From: Trichoplax sp. H2
Taxonomy: Eukaryota; Placozoa; Uniplacotomia; Trichoplacea
Length of the DNA stretch: 64,000 nt
Direction: 5' to 3'
NCBI GenBank assembly: GCA_003344405.1
Contig: NOWV01000011.1
Coordinates: forward strand, 186,001 to 250,000
This document shows positions 41,001 to 51,826 of this stretch, piece after piece (the stretch's first letter is position 1; each line of letters starts with the position of its first letter). The translations under genes and the position numbers were made by a program. The notes below the pieces were generated by a model, which had not been told where the DNA came from, did no database searches, and saw only the letters and a program-made list of their open reading frames with translations.

Positions 41001-44000
41001 TCATATTTTATGGTATGAAATCATTTAGGTATTTATAATTATTAGCTCAACATTTAATGTAATTCTGTCTATGAAAGAGATTACTTCTATCAAAATTATT
41101 ATTAATTTAATACTCTAAGCTCGGGGTTGTGACTCATATCCCTAACACCTTTACCTCGTCACAGCTAAACCCTAAACTTCTGCCACCAATGGCAATACCA
41201 GTTAATGCAACTTGATAGTACCATTTCCTAATGATGGGAGTGTAAAAGATTGGTCCAGTAAATAAGCTATGATCAATTCCACCAAAAGTCTATTTTTGTA
41301 CAGAATATAGAAAGTAATATATCATCAATTCAGAAGGATAGCTCAGTAGTTAACCTAGTATTATTTGAGAAAGCTATATCTTAAGGTATTAAGAAATAAT
41401 TTATTCATTAAAGAGACTATCTCGTATTTCAGGCGATGTAGAATAGGATAAAATACATATCTCCATTTGAAATACTAATTATTGAAATACCATCTTAACT
41501 TAAAATAGGATTAACATTATAATAGAGGCTATAGCAATTTAAATTATACTCATATCTTTATTTACCATCATTCCTCCCAAGTCGACGTCATGTAAATGAT
41601 AATTTTGAGACTGTACGATTGGTCCACATAATGTTAAAGTAAAAATATCTCGTATACCAGTTTCACGAACAAGTTGGTTAAAGACTGGTTCGACTGGGTG
41701 ATAGGGGGGCTAAGATGACCAAGTTATTAACAAAACAGGAAATGGCATTGATTAAGATCAAATGGCTACGAATGATATCAATATAAATAGATAGTAGCAC
41801 ATGTATACAGAAGATTTGTTGATAATAGTAATAAAATGATAACAATAAACTTTTAGTCTACCATAGCAATAGATGGATATGCCATGCCAAGTATGCCTTG
41901 CCAATTGGAGTAGGGTACAAAAAATCTGCCAGATCTATAAATTGCTGCAAACTGAACACGTGCTGATCCATTAATTCCAACGCCTAGTCTTAAGATGTCA
42001 GATACAAGTTCTCCATCCCAATAACCTCGAGCATAACGTACCGCGAAGGTTCGATGTAAATTTACAAAAGTCGACGATCTTTATGCCACAAGATGAGTAT
42101 TGGTTATTATGGATTTCATTTGTGTGCATAAATCAGAAGATATAACGTTATTAATAAGTATTTAATTTATTAGTTTAGGTGCTATAGCTTTAAACTGTAA
42201 TGTTTATGTTGTACTACTGCATTCTTTATTTTAGGAATGTAAAGGAAATCCATAATATCACGATTCCATTTAATAATCAGAATAGTTCATATAAAAATTC
42301 AATTTTATCACATTTAAAATGGCTAAAAAAGATAACTAAGTTGAACTGTACATTCTAGATGTTTATAATGTTGTATATTATGTGACTGAAACAGTAATAC
42401 ATTAAATAGTAGTCAAACTATATATGGCTTAGGAAGGCATAAATAAATGACGGTTAATATCATACTACAAATGGATTTGTGGTTCTTATTTTGTAGATAA
42501 ATCTACGGTGGATACTATTACTGTTCGTAATAGGGAAGAATGAAGAATCTAATGGATTTCAATTGTCAATGCGTACGATAATTAGAGTCATTTAATATTA
42601 GAATGTACGGTAGTTCAGTAATTCTTTTGATATTTTATACTTACACTAATATGAATTAGATGTATAAGACAGTAACCTAAAATGTATTAGTAATTCTTAT
42701 GAATGAAGGGCAGCTATAATTATTAATGTCCATAGTTGAGATGGAATGAAGAACCTTACTGTATTTAGTTACAAAAATAATTTTATCTTAGAAAGTAATT
42801 TTAAAATGTCGATAATTTGTATTATATAAAATTATGGTAATGTAAACTGGATTCGTAAGATTTTAGCTTAAATGTATGAAATGATTGATTTAATATAGGG
42901 TGTATTATGTAAATGATTGATAAAATCATCGTATTATAGTAGAGAAGGAATTTACTATCTTACTACTTATATCATGCATCCTTACCGATAACGAAAAGTC
43001 GTTTTAAGATGAAACAATTCTACATATTTTAAAATCTTCAACTTATATTAGCATGTTTAAGTATACAAATAAGATTATAGCTAATTGCATACAAGTAAAT
43101 TTATAAAATAATGATAGATATCATTGCTATTTTATCGTACTTCTAGAATGAAAGGAAGACATTATTGCACTAAATTATTGTTCTATATAATTACTAAGTC
43201 ATTTTATCGCAATTTACAATTGTAACCAGGAATAGAATTCCTTACTAACAGATATGAATGGGATGCTTACCATGCAGTATACTCGTATGAGTTAGAAATT
43301 GAATATAACAGATTGAACTACCTTTGGAATTGGAAAAATCGTCTTATCGCAGGATTAGGAGCTGCAGCCACAGCGAAATTACTACTACCAGTGTCGACAA
43401 TGACCCCTAGCTGAAATAAAGTAGAAATAAAAGAATTTGAATATTCTCATGAAATAAAAGCCATAAACTGGATTGTAAGTGTATAAATAATAAAATTGCA
43501 ACACAAATTGGTAAGAAATTAATTATTATCAGTAAGTTTTTTTATACTCAATCTAGAATCATATTACTCTTATTGCTACTACTTTACTCTATGATCTAAT
43601 CAAATTTCCTTATTCATATTAAAGGTTAACAAATCGCTTATAGAGGAGGTTTATTACGTTCAAATTAGCCAATGTATTCCATAATAACGTTCCTTGATCT
43701 ATTCAAAATTTCTTACTTGTTGTAATAGAAAATTAATAGAGTAGATCGAACTAAAGTTAAAGTTGATGATTTATTCTTTAAATATGAATATTTATAAACT
43801 ACAGATGATCCTCTATTGCTCAGTAGTAGAAAAATTAAATCACTTACTTTTTGAGGTGGTGAACCTAGCCAAACATGAACTACGTAACCATTACCGGGTG
43901 TTCCTGTCATGGGATCCTTAAACATTCTATTATTTAAGTTTCCATTGGCAGAAGACTGTAAATGATTTGATCGTTTTAACGGTATACGGATTAAGGATGG

Positions 44001-44120
44001 ATTACTATCGTCTATTTCATCAAATAGCGTACGAAGATAACTCGCATTGGTCAAGAAAATGAATTGCAAAAGTAGTAAGGATAAAAATATTGAATTGGAA
44101 GTCCTTTTCCTAGCAGCCAT
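38043..44120 (-). CDS. BACE-like aspartyl protease C, membrane-anchored, 10 exons
   Basis: The most BACE1-like of the three. Exons: 43848-44120, 43322-43410, 41862-42078, 41566-41709, 41155-41289, 40564-40665, 40130-40297, 39459-39540, 39250-39342, 38043-38377; all phases agree, giving 545 residues. Signal peptide at about 8-27. The propeptide region ends in a basic patch (about residues 46-50, PLKRS), compatible with furin-like processing, which is inference. Catalytic D97 (DTGSS) and D295 (VDSGTT). FWEGREALCWEA and QYLRLAE match the BACE C-lobe. All six BACE1 disulfide cysteines appear to have counterparts (C221 with C433; FSC with C439; ALC with PCY). Transmembrane helix at about 450-474; Pro/Tyr-rich tail ending in PPEY (538-541), a PPxY motif. 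Large introns 2 and 3 separate exons encoding the N-lobe. Confidence 0.94.
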
Positions 44121-45429
44121 CTTGAATGATTTTCCTGATTTCTCTGTCTGACTGTTTGAATGATTAGTTATAAATTACACAACATATGCCGCGCCGCGTA
44201 AAGTGGCTAAATTTAACTTAATATCTAAACTATTAAGTTTTGACATTGGTATTTCTTGAATGCATAAACCAACACTACCTTAATTATTGAATATCCATAA
44301 GTCATTCTCAAAGTTCAATATTGAAATGTTTTGTATAGCAAAGCATATGTTTTTTATAAATCTATTTATTGAATACAATCAATTCTTTCATATTTAATTT
44401 ATATTTAGGGAAGGTGATCTAATAAAAATCAACATGGATTAGGAAATTGATTCAACTAAAAACTACTGAACTTGACATAGCATTACGTAATATCAAAAAC
44501 ATCACTGATTGCAAACGTATAGCAAGATAGCTTCCTAAATTAAAATCACTCTTATTTTAAGATCCTAATCTGTGTTAGAGAAATAAAATTTTTCCCTTTC
44601 CCTTCTCAAGATAGACTAATAGACTAATGTGATCGAATAACTAAGTAGTGATACAGCAGAGAATCTCAAGTGTATCGTAAACTGTAAATCTTACAATTAA
44701 AAAGGAGATTTTCTCTGAAATTCGGAATCTTGATCCTATTCAGTGTCAGTGACAATTGTCAGGTGTGATACATTTTTAAAATTTCTGTAACTCCACTTTA
44801 TTTCTTAGTAATTTAGCAGAGAATATAATCATTTCTTGTTTTAAAATGTAAGTATTATATGCACTTTAGCTATGAATATCATATTAAGTAGCAAGAAATT
44901 GAAAATAGCATCAACCTAAACATGGATAAACTGTTAATTGCAGTATCCATTTTAGTTCATATACGAGTATGATACACAAGTTTCTAATGGAATTGAATAC
45001 TAATTTTCTTCAGCATCATCTGAATAAGAAGCAGACTTAGCTACTAAACGAAATAATGTAAAGTAGATAAGAAGATAATGTTAAACGTAAAACGTTGTTT
45101 TAAACAGCTGATTTATGCTAGCTATTTAGCATTGCTTCACATAGAATGCTATCAAAGTACCTACGAATAGTCAATCTTTATGTATATATTATGAAATTGG
45201 ACAGCCATAACTAAAAAGGAGCATTCACTGCCTGTTAAAATATCTTGTACATACTTTCAGCAATTTAAGTTAGATTGAACTATATAAATACAAGCAATAA
45301 TACATAAATCTAAAGGTCAAAGAGTGCGAACCAATGCAAATAAAATATCAGTTCTGATATCAAATTCACTATTCGTGCTTAAAAGTTCTGACCTATATTT
45401 ATAGACTAGACACTATAAGTTGGTAAAAG
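44121..45429. other. Intergenic region, protease C promoter to IFT46 3' end
   Basis: No exon recognised on either strand. It presumably contains the protease C promoter and 5' UTR on its left and the IFT46 3' UTR on its right (both genes on the minus strand). No clear TATA or repeat structure was seen. Confidence 0.55.
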
Positions 45430-48400
45430 CTACGAAAAATCATTTTGGTTTGCATGATCTGTATTATTCGTTTCGTTTGCATCCCAGACTTCGGCGTCAC
45501 TTTTTGCCAAATTACGAAAATGCTGAAATTGATAAAAAATATTATAATCTTTAACATGTACAGTGTTTATAAAATTTAATAAGCTGAAAGAAAGATTAAT
45601 TATTAGGGTTCGATTAGAGATGATCAAATAGATACTAACTTGTGAATTTTTGAATGCAGAATATAACGTGAAAAGGACGTGTAGAGATTCTATTTTGCTA
45701 TTGTAAACGGGGATATCCAGTAAACCTAAGAAAGTATACACTTAGTCAATTACGAATACTTCCTTGGAGAAATTATCTGAACAGCTTTGGGTATATAATA
45801 ACTGGAGTTAATTATCGACAACATACCTAAAACAATATCTACATATTGACTCAAGTCGCAATCTAAGTCAGCTGTTGGTAGCCCAACCTGTATTGTATGC
45901 CATTGAGAGGTCATGAGATTAGTTTAACAAACTAAAATCTGGCATTTTACATTCATGTCATAAAGTACAATTACTTTTTCTAGTAGTTCTTCAAATTCTG
46001 CAGGCCATTCTTGCATTAAAGATTCAACATCGGGCATATTTCTAACAAATGTATTCAGAATATAAATCACTTGTAGAATAAATAATAAAATTGTAGGAGG
46101 AAATCTCAAAACGCTATGAGAGACAAGGGTAAATCATGTAATACTATTAAGTAAAATTTAATATTATAAATTTTAAGTTAGCGCATTATGGCCATACTTT
46201 GTATAATGGACATTCGGTGGTGGTTTTTGTCTGTGCAATTCACTAATAAACGACGAAATCATTAATAAATTTTAACTTTTACATACTCTTCCAATCTTGT
46301 TTTTTATAAACTTTTAGAATTTATAAATTACCCTATACTTTGGATCCATGCATCGATAGCTTTAGAATTCTTGTCGGCATGATCAATACTTCTTATCGAC
46401 TATAATTGTTTTTGATGGTAGACAATAAATTTACATTATATTTATAAATATAAATTTAGGCATAAGTTCATTCCTTTATGTTTGTATATATGCTATAATA
46501 CTTTTAATGTACTAATTTTCAATGAAACTTATGACTATCAAAAGTTCTTACCACTGATTTCGCAGAACTCTGTTTAGAGATAGTACGCAGCTGTAAATCT
46601 AGAACTAAAAATTCCAATAAGATAAAACGAGTTGTTATCTCATCTGCCAAGTGTAAAGAAAATATTGAGGATGTAGATATGATTTAATTATGTCTTTGAT
46701 TGAAAAGTTATTTATCATACCTGTAGGATCTGATTGGTTGGCACACGGTTCATCTAGTATAGCCATTCCTAATGTGTCTGTTTTATTATCGGGACGTGGA
46801 ACCTAGTATATGCCAATATAACAATGGTCAGCAAAGAGAACATTCTTTCTTATGTGATAGAAAGATTGTTATTATGTTACCTTAATAAAAGCATCAATAT
46901 CACCAACGGCAGGAATATAATCTGGAATGAAGGGCCTAAGTTTGGTGTCCAGTTCAATCGAATGAGGCGTATACCTAAATTGTGATAGATCATAACTATG
47001 TTAAATTCCGAGATAGTTCATTTCATATATATTATTACTATACCAATTAGTATGTAGCTATTTCATTTTTGATTGTACCTTGTTATATACTGAAATAAAT
47101 CCTTGATTTCACTGTTAACAGGGAGATTAGCAAATTCAGCAGGATCGTAAGCCCTATATGCGTGATATCAATTAATACAAGCAGTCAATTCATAACCTTC
47201 ATAAGCTTTAAAGAGAAATAAAATAATCGAGGCTAGCCACGGTAATGATTTAAAATTTTATATCTCTATACCCTTCTTGTCCTTCATGGTGACTAGCATC
47301 GTTACTTTGATCTTTTTCATCATCGCTTGATACGGATTGATCATCATCGTCTTCATCAATTTCGTATCCGCCACTCTTATGTTGTTGTATTTTGGTAGCA
47401 GAATGTGTATGAGCGGAACGACTAGTTGCGCTGTGTTTATTACTACCATTATTATTACTGCTGCTATTATTAGCGTTTGCATAGCTACGCTCTAGGGGTT
47501 GAACTGGATGATTTATTTTCGGTGGTTGTGGTTGAATACCAGAGGGCTGTTGAAAAAAAAAGTTAGTTCCTTGAGCGAATAACATCATGTTAATCAGATA
47601 ATAGAAAAGTCGCTATTGAGACGAATTATTCCCTAAAATATGTTCTGTAACTATCTTTTCTAGTGAATATTGAAGCAAATAACTAAGGTAATAATTCTGT
47701 CTGAAATATAATTTTAAGATAAAATTGTTAACATTATAATTTTCTTACTTCGTCAATGCTGAACTCATCACTACTAGCTTCAGGAGACTTTGGAGGAGAA
47801 TCTCCTCGTCCTCCTCTTTTAACGCCTGCATTTCGTGGTCTTGTAGGCATACCAGGTCGGGGGCTTGGTACTTCTTCGTCATCGTTCACACTTAATGATT
47901 CGTCATAATGTTGATTGGCAACCAGATTACCCTGAAAAATAAGTTAAAAGTTACCTCCCTTATATCTAATTAGGTTGCTTTATTACGATTTTGATGTGGT
48001 GATTAACGTGCGTACGTATACTCGTACAATCTATCAAATATTGATCAAACGTGGCAGTTATTCATGATGGTTCTCAACACGAATAACCACCATAATACTC
48101 TTATCCAATCACAAGCATGATGATATATTAAATCATTCAGACTAATTATGCCAATAAAAACATTTACAGTATTCTATCTCTCCAACTACAGCCTTATGAT
48201 GGAGTAAAGGCTATCGAAGCTGTCCAGATCTTGCTTAACTGCTTGATTTACATAGGACTATTGGCCATTTTATCGAGTTCGTCAACTATGCGCAATGCTA
48301 TTCGCGACATAATAACAACTGAAAATAGTTATAAAACTGTATCATCACTCTTTAATAAAGGCCGTCGATATTCGATAGTCTATTAAGATGTAGAAAATCA

Positions 48401-48676
48401 AGAATATAGCGCAAAAATTCATATTAGGACAGGATTAACTCACAGCTCCGTGTATGAATATTACAGCGAAATTTTGGAAAATTGGCAACAGAATGCGTGT
48501 TTAAAAGGATCATGCAAGGATAAATCGATACTGGTTTGCCATTGCATTTAAGCCAAAAGAGAGCTAATAAATGTAACTTTACGATAGTTATTTTTATCTC
48601 ATACTAGAGCGTGGATAGAGTTATTTTTTCTTACTTTATCGGCATAGTCGTATTGATCAGACGGGCTGTCGGCCAT
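45430..48676 (-). CDS. IFT46: Intraflagellar transport protein 46, 13 exons
   Basis: Core subunit of the IFT-B complex, which moves cargo such as dynein arms along cilia. Exons: 48635-48676, 47749-47931, 47272-47546, 47079-47153, 46881-46974, 46721-46802, 46552-46604, 46332-46399, 46198-46242, 45975-46041, 45827-45887, 45640-45725, 45430-45522; all phases agree, giving 407 residues (human about 304). The start MADSPSD resembles human MADNSSD. Residues 15-165 are an acidic, Ser/Asn/Pro-rich disordered extension, longer than in vertebrates. The conserved part follows: GAYDPAEF, EIKDLFQYI, RPFIPDYIPAVGDIDAF, LDEP..NQSDPT, NMPDVESLMQEWPAEFEELL, and LDIPVYNSKIESLH near the C-terminus. Identification is secure. 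It lies upstream of the protease cluster and is the second ciliary gene in the window. Confidence 0.96.
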
Positions 48677-50070
48677 TGTGATTTAGTGTAATTTCTGTTT
48701 CTAGGCAGCCTGAGAGCTTCATTTGAATCAACACAATTGGACAGGGGACGGAAAGACAGAGCGACAGAGTGGGGCTAAAGTAGTATCAGCTTGTTAAGCA
48801 GAGGTAATGCTGATACAGGACTTACGGTAGACTACTGAGCTATAGCATCCTACTGCTCGCAAGCGCCCAGACCGCGCTTGAATTAAGATCCGGTACTGGT
48901 ACTAGTACCGAGTTGCTCCGAAGTGAAGTCTACTGTAACCTAGAAACCCAATCGAGGAACAAGGGTTAGGCTGGAGTAAGCCAGTCAGGACTTCTAGTAG
49001 TCCTTAGTTTTGAGAAAGAGATTGACCATTTCGAGTCTTTCTTCTAATCCTTAGTTTACTAATGGATGTGGCAATCATCGATAGACTATGTAGCGATATA
49101 GAGTAAGATAAATACCCTGGAAGTACTTCTGTTAGGTAAACCGTGGGTGAATGTTAACGTATAATAAGTCGTGGAAGACTACTAAGAACTTTTTTCTAGT
49201 AGTCTATGCTGAGTGCCATTTGTCAAGGCCTAAATTGATCATCATCATTACATTATTATTTTTTACCTCAAGTTAGTACTGTATTGGGATACTGACTCAA
49301 TTCAACTGGAATAGTATTCCTTTTTACTATCAGATGAAAGCTATACCGATAGGGGTAAAGTAAAGGAAACGATAGATTTTCCCACTTTAGTCCAGAGTCC
49401 TACGTTTTAGAGCTTTAGAACTTTTTCATTCACTATCAAGCAGGAATATCTGAGAGTAATACTGTACATTGAACTACAGGCTTTGAGTGCGATTTATATA
49501 CGTATAGTCTACTGCATGACGTTTATTATGATGGAAATAATTCATACCAAGATCTTCATACTTAAGACGGAATAGAATTAATACGATACTTTATTAATGA
49601 TGTCTCCAATGCAACAGTTGTTGATATTAAAATAAATGATGCAAAGGATAAATTATATTGCAAGAAATATTAATGAGCTAAGTACATTGTCAATAAGTAT
49701 AACAAACTACATATCGAATATTGTGGGTATGTCATGAAAGAAGCACTATTATAATATTACAGTACGACTTAATTGACATAAGATACAATTAGTTGCAATA
49801 TAAGGAGCAGTTTGTCTATTAAATCCATTCATTTTTAGTTTAGATTTATCAAGACTACTACAATAGGCAATGAGCTACTAGTTTGCGATAATATAAAAAT
49901 GTTTGCAAAAACATGTCCTCGTTGTTAAATATGCAACCAAGTATCAGGAATGTTATAAAAAGTATCTCTTCAAATGGCAATATTATAGCATGTTACTCAT
50001 CTCATACAGTACAGAACCGATAGTACATGACAGAGAATCTTTCGAGAGATTAAGCATTTGCATAGCAATA
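48677..50070. other. Intergenic region between IFT46 and SDHD
   Basis: No exon recognised. The left part carries the IFT46 promoter (IFT46 runs leftward from 48676). A short palindrome around 'ggtactagtacc' lies near 48897-48914. Loose repeats of 'ctagtagtc' and 'ccttagtt' occur at 48990-49200. The right end is the SDHD 3' flank. The open frame at 49903-50214 (+) is an antisense shadow of SDHD. Confidence 0.55.
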
Positions 50071-51219
50071 TTATGTTGTCTTCATTTGCCAGAGCATTTC
50101 AACCGCTTTACATATTCCCACATCGCTATAGTTGAAATAGGCCAATCCAATAAAAGTCATAACAGAAAGAATCATGATCGCGCCTTGTGTTACTCCTACC
50201 AGAGATTTGGGTAAGTAATCTCCAATTATTCCATTAAAGCCCCTGTACAAGTAGATATGACGGGTAAACAGTCTTTTTTAATACCTACATGTAGGCATAA
50301 TGTAGGCTAATAACCTTCCGTGAGGTTAAAGTGTACTTGTAGGCAATGATAAATTTTGCATACGTATTCTACAATACTGTACATGTTAATAATAAAGACT
50401 TACCAATAAACATGAGGAGGTATTAGGATAGCCAAAGAATAGTCGACGATATTTCCAGGATATAAATAACCAGCTGGTAATGCTGCTAATAAGGCAACGG
50501 AAACAATTCTCTCAGATTTCCAGTGGCTGGAAGCAGGCGATCCTTTTTTATCTGATTTAGCTGAAGGCACGTATGATAAAACATGGTAAGATAACGGTGT
50601 ACGTACAAACAGTCATTCTATTAACATGCGGAGGCCTTACAGCCATTAATTTACTTTACATAGTATCATACAATTAATTAGATAATTGCATAATTATCAT
50701 TAAGCTCAATTACTTTAGCTTTAAACTACGCTGGCACTACTATCACTGCAGTATCTCTCGAATACAACCGTTCGTTAAGAGTACATATAATACTAGTACA
50801 ACCTAAACAAGACGATGAAGTTTGCAGCTGTTTGACATTTGAAAGACCAATCATAGCTGAGAAAAAGTGTTTAAGAAAGAATTTTATTGTTAGCCCCAAT
50901 ATCGTTATAAATTAATATCTATTAATATTCATTAATTTAGCTTTAAAGTATCCAAGAGATGAAATGTACATTTACCAGGTCTGATTTTCAGAAATGGTGA
51001 TTGATTTTGAGACAACGGGGAACTCCGAAAAATCGAAGTACGGCTTATTGTAGCTAGATAACATCAATGTTTAACGAGTAAAATGAGATTGTATCGTTCC
51101 TTATTCCAATCTAAGGCTTAAAATAGTTTTAATAACATGCGAATAATTATACAGCCTAATCACGTTGTTACGAATAGCCGATGAAACTCACCAATCCTTA
51201 AACACATACGAGCAGCCAT
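50071..51219 (-). CDS. SDHD: Succinate dehydrogenase membrane anchor subunit D (CybS), 4 exons
   Basis: Small integral membrane subunit of mitochondrial complex II; with SDHC it holds heme b and the ubiquinone site and anchors SDHA/SDHB in the inner membrane. Exons: 51192-51219, 50976-51053, 50404-50560, 50071-50242; phases agree, giving 144 residues (human precursor 159). The start MAARMCLR and the Arg/Ser-rich, acid-poor first 35 residues look like a mitochondrial presequence. Then come HWKSERIVSV (human HWTSERVVSV), DYSLA (75-79), His85 at the position of the family's heme-ligand helix, GDY (95-97) near the quinone site, and FNYSDVGICKAVEMLW close to the C-terminus. Three transmembrane helices can be traced. 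It is divergent from ZRSR2. Confidence 0.96.
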
Positions 51220-51826
51220 CTTGATTAGATGGGATGGTCGACGGGTAATCCAGTCAAATGATGCTAGTGCGCAATGCAGTCGTGTGGTGCATACAAAACG
51301 GCTACAGTCTACAGGTAATCATTGTACTGTATGCGGTACGATAGAGTAGTACAGTACAGTACTGTACACTGTACTGTACACTGTACAGTGTACAGTGCAG
51401 TACGGCGATGGCTACTGTAGTACGTTGACCGCAGTCTGTTTCCAAGTCGACAAAATTAACTCTACCATCGTCGCGTAGTCCGGTCAAATTCTTTATGACT
51501 AGTGAATGTTTAGGGCATTAGACTGATGCTGTCATGACGGGATCAATACTCATACAGAGCAAAAAGAAAAACGCTCATACACTAGTAAAGTATAGATTTT
51601 TATGACATGTTCTAGTAGCATAACTGATCTTAACTGCTAGGACGATGCTCAGGAAAATTGCACTCTGGTACAGTACATGTACTGTACAAATTGTACTGTA
51701 GTTCGAAAAAGGGCCATCGGACAAGCATCATTTTCCTCCTAAATATATCATCAATAAATAAAGGGTTAATTTAGTCGAGCATCTTGCAGACATTGATTAA
51801 GTTAGAGCAACCTTGCTGCTGCAGTG
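51220..51826. promoter_or_regulatory. Shared divergent promoter region, SDHD / ZRSR2
   Basis: The SDHD start (51219, minus) and the ZRSR2 start (51827, plus) are only 607 bases apart and face away from each other, so this segment must contain both promoters. It holds the densest TGTACA/ACTGTACAGT palindromes in the window (51338-51406 and 51668-51687). A bidirectional promoter is inference from geometry; no core element is certain. Confidence 0.6.
51338..51406. repeat. ACTGTACAGT palindrome cluster
   Basis: Overlapping copies of the motifs ACTGTACA and TACAGTAC. Positions 51373-51396 form a perfect 24-base palindrome with no spacer. A perfect 20-base palindrome of the same family lies at 51668-51687. 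These can form hairpins or act as paired binding sites. Similar shorter copies are scattered elsewhere (near 425, 2013, 2925-2970, 22552-22604, 57965). Confidence 0.85.

Noticed and set aside
49903-50214. 103-residue plus-strand ORF
   Set aside because: It is the antisense shadow of the last SDHD exon on the minus strand.
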